64,000 nucleotides of DNA from Streptomyces ortus (GTDB taxonomy: Bacteria; Actinomycetota; Actinomycetes; Streptomycetales; Streptomycetaceae): assembly GCF_026341275.1 (NCBI RefSeq), contig NZ_JAIFZO010000002.1, positions 570,361 through 634,360 of the forward strand, read 5' to 3'. Position numbers and translations under genes: made by a program. This document shows, piece after piece, positions 27,459 through 34,912 of this stretch. The notes under the pieces are model-generated. The model made no database searches and was not told the origin of the DNA. It worked only from the letters and a program-made list of their open reading frames with translations. Every line of letters starts with the position of its first letter. Position 1 is the stretch's first letter.

Positions 27459-28385
27459 TCAGCCCTTCAGACCGGAGGTCGCCATGCCGTCGATGAGGTA
27501 GCGCTGGAAGGCGAGGAAGAAGGCCAGTACGGGCAGCAGGGCCACCAGCGACATGGCGATCATGCCGCCGTAGTTGGCGACGCCCTCCTGGTCGCGGAAC
27601 ATCATCATGCCGAGGGAGACGGTGTACTTGGCGGGCTCGTTGAGATAGATCAGCGGGCCCATGAAGTCGTTCCAGGCGTTGATGAAGGTGAAGATCGCGC
27701 TGGTGATGAGCGCCGGCCTGCACAGCGGCAGCACGATCGACCAGTAGATCCGCAGATGCCCGCAGCCGTCGAGCCGTGCCGCCTCGTCCAGTTCCCTGGG
27801 CAGGTTGCGCATGAACTGCACCATGAGGAAGACGAAGAACGCCTCGGTGGCCAGGAACTTGCCGAGCAGCAGCGGCACGTACGTGTTGATGAGCTCCATC
27901 TTCTGGAACATCACGTACTGCGGGATCAGCAGTACGTGGTACGGCAGCAGCAGCGTGCCGATCATCAGCGAGAACATCAGGTTGCGCCCGGCGAACCGGA
28001 TGCGGGCGAACGCGTACGCCGTCAGCGAGCAGGAGACCAGGATGCCGACGACGGAGCCGAGCGCGTAGAAGAGGGAGTTCTGGAAGAACGTGGCGATCGA
28101 GATGTCCGCGATGCCGTCGGCCAGCCCCTTGAAGTTCTGCAGGATCGGGCTGGTCGGGAAGAGCTGCAGACTGCCGATGATCTCCCGGCTGGGCTTGAAC
28201 GAGGCGCCGATGACCCAGACGACGGGGTAAAGGACGACCGCGAGGACGAGCAGGGCGCCGATGTGCCAGGCGAGCGACCCGGTGCTCTTCCGCCCGAGTG
28301 GCAGGGACTTGCGCGGCGGGGCGGCGTTCGTACGGGTACCCGTACTCGCGCTTGCGCCAGTGGTCGTGGGGGTGGTGGTGCTCAT
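27459..28385 (-). CDS. ABC sugar transporter permease, MalG/LplC type
   Basis: 308-residue inner-membrane permease with six helices (LAWHIGALLVLAVVLYPVVWVIGA opens the first). The EAA loop that docks the ATPase reads ELDEAARLDGCGHLRIYWSIVLPLCRP. A disordered Thr/Ser-rich N-terminus of about 30 residues precedes helix 1. Its ATG overlaps the stop of permease 1 as ATGA (28382-28385). It pairs with the 28382-29353 protein. No ATPase gene is present in the operon. In Streptomyces such importers commonly share the MsiK ATPase encoded elsewhere (family knowledge). Confidence 0.95.
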   Translation of the reverse strand: MSTTTPTTTGASASTGTRTNAAPPRKSLPLGRKSTGSLAWHIGALLVLAVVLYPVVWVIGASFKPSREIIGSLQLFPTSPILQNFKGLADGIADISIATFFQNSLFYALGSVVGILVSCSLTAYAFARIRFAGRNLMFSLMIGTLLLPYHVLLIPQYVMFQKMELINTYVPLLLGKFLATEAFFVFLMVQFMRNLPRELDEAARLDGCGHLRIYWSIVLPLCRPALITSAIFTFINAWNDFMGPLIYLNEPAKYTVSLGMMMFRDQEGVANYGGMIAMSLVALLPVLAFFLAFQRYLIDGMATSGLKG

Positions 28386-29353
28386 CGGGAGGCCTCCTCG
28401 TAGTGCACCCATCGCTTCTGGGACCAGAAGAGGACGACCGTCACCAGGGCGACGGCGAGCAGCAGCATCCAGGCCATCGCCGAGGCGAAGCCCATCTGGG
28501 CCTCCTTGAAGCCCTTCTGGTACAGGTAACAGGTGTAGACGAGCGTGGAGTCGGCCGGCCCGCAGGTGGCGTTGGAGACGACGTACGCGGAGCCGAAGAT
28601 CTGGAACGAGTGGATGGTCTCCAGCAGCACGTTGAAGAACAGCACCGGGGAAATCATCGGCAGGGTGATGCTCCAGAACCGCTTGAACGGTCCGGCGCCG
28701 TCGACCTCGGCCGCCTCGTACAGCTCTTTGGGCACCTGCTTCAGACCGGCGAGGAAGATGACCATGGGGGCGCCGAACTGCCAGACGGTGAGTGCCACCA
28801 GGCTGTAGAGCACCCAGTCCGGGTTGCCGACCCAGCCCCCGACGTCGACCCCGAAGAACGACTGCGTACGGTCCACGGCGGCGTCGTCGGAGAACAGCGC
28901 GCGCCACACGAAGCCGATGGACACGCTCGCGCCGATCAGCGAGGGGGCGTAGAACGCGGCCCGGTAGAAGGCCTGTCCGCGGCGGCTCTGGGCGAGCAGC
29001 AGGGCCACCCCGAGCGCGAGCAGCAGTTTCAGCGGGGTACCGATGACGACGTACTTCGCCGTCACCTCGACCGACTTCTGCCACCGGGGGTCGTCGAGCA
29101 TCCTGCTGAAGTTGTCGAAGCCGATCCACTTCGGGGAGTCGAAGAGGTTGTAGTCGGTGAACGCGAAGTAGAGCGATGCGGCCATGGGCCCCGCGGTCAG
29201 CAGCAGAAAGCCCGCGATCCAGGGGGACATGAAGAGATAGCCGGCCAGGTTCTCCCGGCGGCCCCGCCGCCGCACGGCGACGGGGCCGCCGGGACGCTTC
29301 TCCGGGGCATCCGGCGGAGAGTCCTTGATGAGCGTCGTCACTGCTGTTCCCAT
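28382..29353 (-). CDS. ABC sugar transporter permease, MalF/LplB type
   Basis: 323 residues with six membrane helices after a basic N-terminus (MSPWIAGFLLLTAGPMAASLYFAFTDY is helix 1). The EAA motif is ELYEAAEVDGAGPFKRFWSITLPMISP. The start ATG shares one base with the stop of the binding-protein gene (TGATG, 29351-29355), and its stop overlaps the next permease, so three transporter genes are tightly coupled. The likely substrate is an oligosaccharide from rhamnogalacturonan, judged from the lyase in the operon. Confidence 0.95.
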   Translation of the reverse strand: MGTAVTTLIKDSPPDAPEKRPGGPVAVRRRGRRENLAGYLFMSPWIAGFLLLTAGPMAASLYFAFTDYNLFDSPKWIGFDNFSRMLDDPRWQKSVEVTAKYVVIGTPLKLLLALGVALLLAQSRRGQAFYRAAFYAPSLIGASVSIGFVWRALFSDDAAVDRTQSFFGVDVGGWVGNPDWVLYSLVALTVWQFGAPMVIFLAGLKQVPKELYEAAEVDGAGPFKRFWSITLPMISPVLFFNVLLETIHSFQIFGSAYVVSNATCGPADSTLVYTCYLYQKGFKEAQMGFASAMAWMLLLAVALVTVVLFWSQKRWVHYEEASR

Positions 29354-30642
29354 CAGGTGGCGAGGGCGGTCTTCGCCTCGGAGAAGAACTGCTTGACGGC
29401 GTCGGAGACCTTGGTCTTGCCCGTCGACATGTCGGCCGCGACGCGCAGGAACGCGGCTTCCACGGTGTCGGCTCCCGCCGGGTGCGGAGTGATGGTCCCC
29501 AGCAGTCCGGCCTCGGCGACGTCCTCCTCGTACTTCGCGATCGCCAGGTTGGGGGCGTCGGTCGGCTTGTACGCCTCGAACTGCTCGGTGGTGGCGAGGA
29601 TGCCCCGGTCGTAGCCCATGATCTTGCCGACCTCGGGGTCGTGCACCATGAAGGAGATGAACTGGGCGACTTCCTTGGGGTGCTTGGTCCGCGCGAAACC
29701 GCTCAGCATGAGCGAGCCGAGATACTGGCCGGTCTCCTTGCCGTCGGTGGTGGGGATCGGCGCCAGGCCGTACTCGCTGTCGCCCTCCGTGGCGTAGCGC
29801 ACCGTGAAGTTGTCCCAGGTGAATTCGGACGCCGCGTCACCTGAGGCCAGCGCCGACTTGGGCTTCAGCTGCTCGACCTTCTTCGGGTCGGTGACGATGC
29901 CGGCCTTGACCCGGTTGTAGCCGTCCTGCCACCACTCCGTCAGATCGGTCTCCGCGAAGCCGAGTCCGTCCTCGGTGAAGAACGCCTTGCCGTTCTGGCG
30001 CAGATAGAGGTCGTAGAGGTACATGATCCCGAAGTAGCCGCTGTCGCCCGCCACCTTCTGGGTGTCATGGATCTTCTTGAGCGCGGCGAAGTACTCGTCC
30101 CAGGTCCAGCCCTGCTCGGCCTTCACGCCGGCGGCTTTGAAGACCTTCTCGTCGATGACGAGTGACATGGTGTTGGAGCCGACGGGCACGCCGAGCAGCT
30201 TTCCGTCGACTTCGCCGACCTTCTCGACCCCGGCACGGAAGTTCTTGAGGTCCAGATTTCCGGCGTCCACTTGCGACTTGAGGTCGAGCAGAACGCTTCT
30301 GTTGTCGTACTTCCGCAGGAATGCGACCGCGTTCTGGAATACGTCCGGTGGATTTCCGCCTGCGGCCTGGGTCTGGAACTTCTCCCAAAAGGCCACGTAA
30401 TCCTGGAAGTCCGTCTTCACCTTGATCTTCGGGTACTTCTTCTCGAAGAGCTTGATGGACTGGTTGATGCGCTTGGCCCGCTCCTCGGCGCCCCACCAGG
30501 CGAAGCGGATCTCGACGGTACCGTCGCCCGATCCGCCGCCGTCTCCCCCGCAGCCGGTGGTCGCGGCGAGCCCCGCCGTGGCGAGCGACGCCCCGGCCGC
30601 CTTGAGGACCGTCCGCCTCTCGACACTCCCGTTTATCCCCAC
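29353..30642 (-). CDS. ABC transporter solute-binding lipoprotein (family 1)
   Basis: 429 residues. The signal peptide carries both RR (9-10) and a lipobox TTGC with lipidated C31, so it is a Tat-type lipoprotein. The body is a family-1 sugar-binding protein: FAWWGAEERAKRINQSIKLFEKKYP, GNPPDVFQNAVAFLRKYDN and WTWDEYFAALKKI. It starts at a GTG (30640-30642) with AGGAGG 8 nt upstream. As the first gene of the operon it follows the operator-like region at 30679-30701. Confidence 0.95.
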   Translation of the reverse strand: MGINGSVERRTVLKAAGASLATAGLAATTGCGGDGGGSGDGTVEIRFAWWGAEERAKRINQSIKLFEKKYPKIKVKTDFQDYVAFWEKFQTQAAGGNPPDVFQNAVAFLRKYDNRSVLLDLKSQVDAGNLDLKNFRAGVEKVGEVDGKLLGVPVGSNTMSLVIDEKVFKAAGVKAEQGWTWDEYFAALKKIHDTQKVAGDSGYFGIMYLYDLYLRQNGKAFFTEDGLGFAETDLTEWWQDGYNRVKAGIVTDPKKVEQLKPKSALASGDAASEFTWDNFTVRYATEGDSEYGLAPIPTTDGKETGQYLGSLMLSGFARTKHPKEVAQFISFMVHDPEVGKIMGYDRGILATTEQFEAYKPTDAPNLAIAKYEEDVAEAGLLGTITPHPAGADTVEAAFLRVAADMSTGKTKVSDAVKQFFSEAKTALAT

Positions 30643-30678
30643 AGTCGGGCCTCCTCGCGACGCCGTCGTCCGCTGCCA

Positions 30679-30701
30679 TGAATCGTTTCAAGTAAGCGCT
30701 T
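30679..30701. promoter_or_regulatory. LacI-type operator-like palindromes upstream of the rhamnogalacturonan operon
   Basis: TGAATCGTTTCA (30679-30690) is a near-palindrome like the TGAAACGTTTCA sites bound by LacI-family repressors. AAGCGCTT (30694-30701) is a perfect palindrome like the core of LacI/CcpA operators. They lie 37-59 nt upstream of the GTG start of the binding-protein gene. No LacI gene is in the window, so the regulator would be encoded elsewhere. Confidence 0.6.
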
Positions 30702-30713
30702 GCTGGCACAAGG

Positions 30714-31258
30714 TACGGAGGCCCTCGGCGGGCGTCAATGATTCGGACAGGAATTGGTGTGAAGCGGCTTGGGGGCGGGTGGGCGTCATTGGGGCGAAAT
30801 GGCCGCGGAGGGGTGGCTTCGCCGGGGGCTTCGTGGGGGGCTTGTGGGGGGCCGCGGTCGTCTGCGATGCCTTCGCGGGGGGTCTGCGGTGCGGCTGCGG
30901 TGTCTCTGCGGTGCGCCTGCGGTGCCCCTGCAATGCCTTTGCGGCGGCTTGGCGTCGGGGGCCGCAGGTGGGGAGGGGGTCGCGCGGGCGACGCGTGCTC
31001 GGTGCCGCATCTTCGACGATGTGGGGCAGGCTGCCGGGGGCCGCCTCGGAACCGCTCTCAGCGCCGCCGAGCGGCGGGGCGGTCGTTCGGTCGGGCCCTG
31101 GGGCTTGGCGTCGTCGGACGGGTCTCGCGATCACCGGAAGTGGGAGTCGTTCCGGGGCATCAGGCGTGGTCGGCGCGCGCGACCGTTGGACGTTCGCCGA
31201 CACCGGGCCGCGAGGTGCGGCTGCCCTGCGGCTGGACGGACTGTCGTCCAGAACGGCG
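30714..31258. other. 545-nt stretch without a recognised gene; includes an 11-nt tandem repeat
   Basis: The DNA is very G-rich on the plus strand and open frames on both strands are low-complexity, lacking ribosome sites or familiar segments. At 30884-30949 about six units of an 11-nt repeat occur (CTGCGGTGCGG, CTGCGGTGTCT, CTGCGGTGCGC, CTGCGGTGCCC, CTGCAATGCCT). Nothing else was identified. Confidence 0.5.
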
Positions 31259-31301
31259 ACAGGCGGCCTGGTCCACGGAACTCGTGGGCCAGGCCGCCTG
31301 T
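31259..31301 (-). terminator. Long hairpin terminator downstream of the second tRNA-Val(CAC)
   Basis: A 19-bp stem (31259-31277 with 31283-31301, one G-U pair) has a 5-nt loop. It lies 9 nt downstream of the minus-strand tRNA. It is the strongest simple hairpin in the window. Confidence 0.85.
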
Positions 31302-31309
31302 CGGCAGTG

Positions 31310-31381
31310 TGGGCGATACTGGGATCGAACCAGTGACCTCTTCGGTGTGAACGAAGCGCTCTCCCGCTGAGCTAATCGCCC
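31310..31381 (-). tRNA. tRNA-Val (anticodon CAC), second copy
   Basis: 72 nt, identical to the 20139-20210 gene except for two positions: C for T in the D loop (CAGCGGGA versus CAGTGGGA) and TTCGATC versus TTCGAAC in the T loop. Acceptor GGGCGAT/ATCGCCC, anticodon loop TTCACAC (CAC), discriminator A, no encoded CCA. Confidence 0.96.
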
Positions 31382-31450
31382 GGGCGCAGGAAGAAGATTA
31401 CCCCATGTCAGGGCATGCGCCCGACCGCCCCGTGCGTGCGTGAACCGCCG

Positions 31451-31885
31451 CTACTCCTTGATGTTCCACGGCATCTCGACGCCGAACTTCCACACGTACA
31501 CCCCGACCAGTACCGCGATGATCACCAGCCCGACGGTCGTCAGGATGATGTTGCGGCGTCGGACCTTCGGGTCGAGAGCCTTCTGTGTGGCCTCGGTGAC
31601 TTTGCGTTTCGTCCAGCGGAGCACCAGCTGCGCCCAGACGAACTCGGTCGCCCAGATCGCCATACCGCCGAAGATCACCAGCCAGCCCGGACCGGGCAGA
31701 GGCAGCATGATCACGCCGGCCACGACGACCGCGAGACCTACGACGAACACGCCCACCTGCCAGCTCAGATGCAGCATGCGGCGCGCCTTGATGAATTGCG
31801 GCGCACGGGATCCGAGCGCCGGCTCGCTCTTGGTTTCGTCGGCCGCCACGGCGGCCTCCCCCGTTCGGTCACTCCCCGTATTCAT
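31451..31885 (-). CDS. PGPGW-family transmembrane protein
   Basis: 144 residues carrying the family hallmark PGPGW within VAGVIMLPLPGPGWLVIFGG. Two closely spaced N-terminal helices (QVGVFVVGLAVVVAGVIMLP and WLVIFGGMAIWATEFVWAQ) and one C-terminal helix (IILTTVGLVIIAVLVGVYVWKF) are visible. Basic segments (RWTKRKVTEATQKALDPKVRRR) would face the cytoplasm. Function is unknown. It is divergent from ssgB across 191 nt, an arrangement I recall being conserved in Streptomyces. Start chosen at MNTGSDRTG; the longer frame to 31978 would run into the ssgB promoter area. Confidence 0.9.
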   Translation of the reverse strand: MNTGSDRTGEAAVAADETKSEPALGSRAPQFIKARRMLHLSWQVGVFVVGLAVVVAGVIMLPLPGPGWLVIFGGMAIWATEFVWAQLVLRWTKRKVTEATQKALDPKVRRRNIILTTVGLVIIAVLVGVYVWKFGVEMPWNIKE

Positions 31886-31991
31886 ACGGCCAAACCCTAC
31901 CGGACGGAAACCGGTCACCGGAATGGTCGCAGTACGCGAACGAGGACTCGGCCGGATGAGGTACCTAAAGACACGCAAAACACTCAGAGGG

Positions 31992-32016
31992 GTTTACAAC
32001 GGCACCGTAGGTGGCA
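31992..32016 (+). promoter_or_regulatory. Candidate stress/sporulation-type promoter for ssgB
   Basis: GTTT (31992-31995) followed after about 15 nt by GGTGGC (32010-32015) resembles the GTTT-N14-16-GGGTA type promoters used by SigB/SigH-like factors in Streptomyces. ssgB in S. coelicolor is reported to have a SigH-dependent promoter. The -10 match is imperfect. This is a proposal from spacing and sequence only. Confidence 0.35.
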
Positions 32017-32076
32017 TGTCGATTTCGCCGACGTGCGAATCCCCGAGCGCACACTGAGCGAAAGGCCCTGGCGCTT

Positions 32077-32490
32077 ATGAACACCACGGTCAGCTGCGAG
32101 CTGCACCTGCGCCTCGTTGTGTCGAGCGAGTCCTCCCTGCCTGTCCCCGCAGGCCTGCGGTACGACACGGCCGATCCCTACGCCGTGCACGCCACCTTCC
32201 ACACCGGAGCGGAGGAGACTGTCGAGTGGGTGTTCGCCCGCGACCTTCTCGCCGAGGGCCTGCACCGGCCCACCGGTACCGGCGACGTCCGAGTCTGGCC
32301 GTCCCGCAGTCATGGTCAGGGCGTCGTGTGCATCGCCCTGAGCTCTCCGGAGGGCGAAGCTCTGCTGGAGGCCCCGGCGCGGGCCCTGGAGTCATTCCTG
32401 AAACGAACCGACGCCGCTGTGCCTCCTGGCACGGAACACCGGCACTTCGATCTCGATACGGAGCTCTCGCACATCCTGGCCGAAAGCTAG
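32077..32490 (+). CDS. ssgB: SsgB, SsgA-like protein that positions FtsZ at sporulation septa
   Basis: 137 residues, recognised directly from MNTTVSCELHLRLVVSSESS through VEWVFARDLLAEGLHRPTG to a C-terminus ending HILAES. SsgB is a cell-division activator confined to sporulating actinomycetes. With SsgA it recruits FtsZ to future septum sites in aerial hyphae. Length and sequence look full and canonical. An AAAGG lies 11 nt ahead of the ATG. A strong hairpin follows. Its presence indicates a sporulating, mycelial host. Confidence 0.98.
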   Translation: MNTTVSCELHLRLVVSSESSLPVPAGLRYDTADPYAVHATFHTGAEETVEWVFARDLLAEGLHRPTGTGDVRVWPSRSHGQGVVCIALSSPEGEALLEAPARALESFLKRTDAAVPPGTEHRHFDLDTELSHILAES

Positions 32491-32569
32491 GACGAGGCTT
32501 CGTACCAAGCCGCCCGGCGCCGTCCACTCGGGGAGACGGCTCGGGCTCAGACAACCGCATATGGATGAC

Positions 32570-32609
32570 ACAGACGCCGTCTCCGCGGGTTCGCGGGGGC
32601 GGCGTCTGT
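32570..32609 (+). terminator. Hairpin terminator of ssgB
   Basis: ACAGACGCCG (32570-32579) pairs with CGGCGTCTGT (32600-32609). An inner CCGCG/CGCGG stem with a GGTT loop extends it. It lies 80 nt after the ssgB stop. Confidence 0.8.
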
Positions 32610-32643
32610 GCGTCGAGCGGTGCCGGCCTTGTGACCAACCGAC

Positions 32644-33140
32644 TGCGCCGTTCCCCGCGCCCCTGGGTGGGTCGGGCTGCACCTCGGACGCTCCGTGACC
32701 GCCGCCGGTCCGGGGCGATTGCGCCGTTCCCCGCGCCCCCAGGTCGGTCGGGGTGCGCCTTGGTCGGTTCGTGGCCGTCGGACCCGACCGACTGCGCCGT
32801 TCCCCGCGGCCCTGGGTGGGTCGGGCTGCACCTTGGACACTCCGTGACCGCCGCCGGCCCGGGGCGATTGCGCCGTTCCCCGCCCCCCCAGGTCGGCCGG
32901 GGTGGGCCTTGGTCGGTTCGTGGCCGTCGGACCCGACCGACTGCGCCGTTCCCCGCGCCCCCGGGTGGGTCGGGCTGCACCTCGGACGCTCCGTGACCGC
33001 CGCCGGTCCGGGCGATTGCGCCGTTCCCCGCGCCCCCAGGTCGGCCGGGGTGCACCTCGGACGCTCCGTGGCCGTCGGACCCGACCGACTGCGCCGTTCC
33101 CCGCAGCCCTGGGTGGGTCGGGGTGTGGCTTGGGTGGGGT
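32644..33140. repeat. Seven-unit tandem array with alternating 76- and 73-nt units
   Basis: The core TGCGCCGTTCCCCGC occurs at 32644, 32720, 32793, 32869, 32942, 33017 and 33090, spacings 76, 73, 76, 73, 75, 73. Units of two types alternate. One is preceded by GACCGACTGCG and followed by GGGTGGGTCGGGCTGCACC. The other is preceded by GGGGCGATTGCG and followed by CAGGTCGG(T/C)CGGGGTG. The result is a dimeric higher-order repeat of about 149 nt. The 32491-33272 interval has no gene. Long open frames across it merely reflect the periodic GC-rich sequence. Confidence 0.92.
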
Positions 33141-33272
33141 GTGGGCGTTGGGCTGGGGTGAGCGGGTCGGTTTTCGGGGGCGTGGGTGGGCGCGGTCGTT
33201 TGGGGGGTGGAGCCGCTAGCATCGGCCAGCATCGGCGGGCGTCCGCCCGACCTTCAGGCCAGGGAGCGAAAC

Positions 33273-33830
33273 GTGCTGATCACCCACGACACCCGGTGCG
33301 CCCTCGACACCGTGGTCGATCTGGTGAACACCGCACCGGAGGACGACACCCCGGACGGACTCGCGAACCTCGCGGCGCTGCTCGACTTCGTGCGAAAACA
33401 CAACATGAGCGATGTCGGGACCTTGTCCGAGCTCGACCTCTCGGCGGTGCGCCGGATCCGGGGACGCTTCGCCGCGGTCTTCGCCGCCCCGGACGCCCGT
33501 ACCGCCGCCTCGCTCATCAACGAGCTGGTCGCCGCCGCCGGCACCACCCCACGCCTCACGAACCATGACGGCTACGACTGGCACGTGCACTACTTCGCGC
33601 CCGGAGCATCCGTCGCCGACCACCTCGCCGCGGACTGCGGCATGGCGCTGGCGTTCTTCGTGGTGGCCGGAGAAGAGGAACGGCTGCGCCGCTGTGAGGC
33701 ACCGGACTGCCGACACGCCTTCGTCGACCTCTCCCGCAACCGCTCCCGTCGCTACTGCGACAGCCGCACCTGCGGAAACCGCCTGCATGTCGCCGCCTAC
33801 CGGGCACGGCGCAAGGAAGCGGCAGGCTGA
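33273..33830 (+). CDS. CGNR zinc-finger protein (ABATE domain), probable regulator
   Basis: 185 residues from a GTG with GGGAG 8 nt upstream. The N-terminal ABATE-like domain includes VVDLVNTAPEDD and LDFVRKHNMSDVG. The C-terminal zinc finger carries four cysteines ending in the CGNR box: CEAPDCRHAFVDLSRNRSRR and YCDSRTCGNRLHVAAYRARR. CGNR proteins are presumed DNA-binding stress regulators. A convergent terminator-like hairpin overlaps its stop. It follows the tandem array downstream of ssgB. Confidence 0.94.
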   Translation: MLITHDTRCALDTVVDLVNTAPEDDTPDGLANLAALLDFVRKHNMSDVGTLSELDLSAVRRIRGRFAAVFAAPDARTAASLINELVAAAGTTPRLTNHDGYDWHVHYFAPGASVADHLAADCGMALAFFVVAGEEERLRRCEAPDCRHAFVDLSRNRSRRYCDSRTCGNRLHVAAYRARRKEAAG

Positions 33831-33863
33831 CGGAGTCCTCAGCGGGTGACGCCGGGGACTCCG
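33831..33863. terminator. Hairpin between CGNR gene and a small minus-strand ORF
   Basis: CGGAGTCC (33831-33838) pairs with GGACTCCG (33856-33863), 8 bp with a GC-rich interior that can pair further. It immediately follows the CGNR stop and precedes the minus-strand ORF end at 33872. Confidence 0.6.
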
Positions 33864-33871
33864 CTTACGGC

Positions 33872-34024
33872 TCAGAGCAGCAGCAGATCGTGCAGCGAAG
33901 CCATGAGCAGCAAACAGCCGATCACCGCAAGGAAGATCATCAGCGGTGGCTGAGAAAGCGCGAAGAGACAACCCCGCCGCTCCTCGGGAGGAACAACGGT
34001 GTCGCTCTGGGTTGTGTCCAGCAT
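33872..34024 (-). CDS. 50-residue membrane protein
   Basis: A short frame from the ATG at 34022-34024. A polar N-terminus (MLDTTQSDTVVPPEERRG) is followed by CLFALSQPP and a single hydrophobic helix (LMIFLAVIGCLLLMASLHDL) ending in four leucines. The polar-then-one-helix pattern and absence of Arg/Gly/Pro noise argue for a real gene rather than a shadow frame. GGCGAG just before the ATG is a poor ribosome site. It lies between CGNR and a membrane protein on the minus strand. Function is unknown. Confidence 0.62.
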   Translation of the reverse strand: MLDTTQSDTVVPPEERRGCLFALSQPPLMIFLAVIGCLLLMASLHDLLLL

Positions 34025-34199
34025 CTCGCCGCGATGATGACTCAGCCGAGACGCCCTACGCGATCAACACGCCCGGATTATGGGGGAGTTAGCCGAAATC
34101 CGTGACACGGTGTTCCACGATCTGGGATAGACGGGTCCTGGGCGGGTCCAACGCAGGTGTGGGGCGGTTGCCGCGATCGGTCGTCGTGCCGTTGATTCT

Positions 34200-34646
34200 T
34201 CATATTCCGTGTTTTTTCAGGATGGCCTCGATGTCGCTGAAGTCCTCCCCCGCCGGGGCCTTGCGCGGCTTGCTCTCGGGACGGGCCGCGGGGCGCGCCG
34301 CCGCCGGGCCCAGTGAGGGAGCCGAGGCCGCCGGAGCCACCGCCTCGCGCTGCGCGGCCCGGGCCGCCCTGCGCTCCTTGCGGGTCCCGCCCGTACGCCG
34401 CTCCACGGCGCGCGTGGCCATGAACAGCAGCCAGGCCGCCCCGAGCACACCGAAACCGGCCCAGGCCGTCGGGCTGAAGGCCGTGTCGGCCGCCCATTCG
34501 ACGACCCCGGTCATCACCAGACCTAGCGGGACCAGTGAGTACGCGGCGAGGCGGGCCGCGGTGAGGAAACGTTTGCGGTAGGCGGTGACCGCGGCGATGC
34601 CCAGGCCTGCCGCGGCGACGGCGGAACAGACGGTCTCGGCAATCAT
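34200..34646 (-). CDS. Conserved membrane protein with DFSDIEAILKKHGI tail
   Basis: 148 residues from an ATG with a good GGAGG site. An N-terminal helix pair (MIAETVCSAVAAAGLGIAAVTAYR; LAAYSLVPLGLVMTGVVEW) and a third helix (GVLGAAWLLFMATRAVE) precede a charged region rich in Arg, Ala and Pro. The protein ends with the short acidic/amphipathic motif DFSDIEAILKKHGI, which looks like a docking tail. I do not recognise a function. Confidence 0.85.
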   Translation of the reverse strand: MIAETVCSAVAAAGLGIAAVTAYRKRFLTAARLAAYSLVPLGLVMTGVVEWAADTAFSPTAWAGFGVLGAAWLLFMATRAVERRTGGTRKERRAARAAQREAVAPAASAPSLGPAAARPAARPESKPRKAPAGEDFSDIEAILKKHGI

Positions 34647-34912
34647 CCGGTCCTCCAGGCAGGGCGGGCGGTGTCGGGCAGGGGTGCTTCGTCCCTTCCA
34701 TCCTGCACCGACGCGTGCCCGGTATGCCATGGTCCTGGGAGACCTCAGGGACATCTCCGGGTCGGGTCCTCCTCAGGTGCCGGTCGACGACGGGCAGCTC
34801 GGAGGCCCGTCGCGGCCGGTGCCCACGCGGTGCCCACGCGGTGCCGACCGGACCCGGGGGCGCCCGGAGGTCCCGGTTGGGACACGGCGGTCCCGGCTGG
34901 GAGACTGGGCCC

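Noticed and set aside
30422..31370. Several overlapping plus-strand frames between the binding-protein gene and tRNA-Val
   Set aside because: Low-complexity Gly/Arg/Ala translations with no ribosome site. Part overlaps the real binding-protein gene and the tRNA.
20139..31381. Integrative element with integrase
   Set aside because: The tRNA bracket is suggestive, but no integrase, excisionase or transposase gene is present between or near the tRNAs.
32644..33140. CRISPR array
   Set aside because: Repeats are 73-76 nt head to tail with no unique spacers between them and no cas genes nearby.
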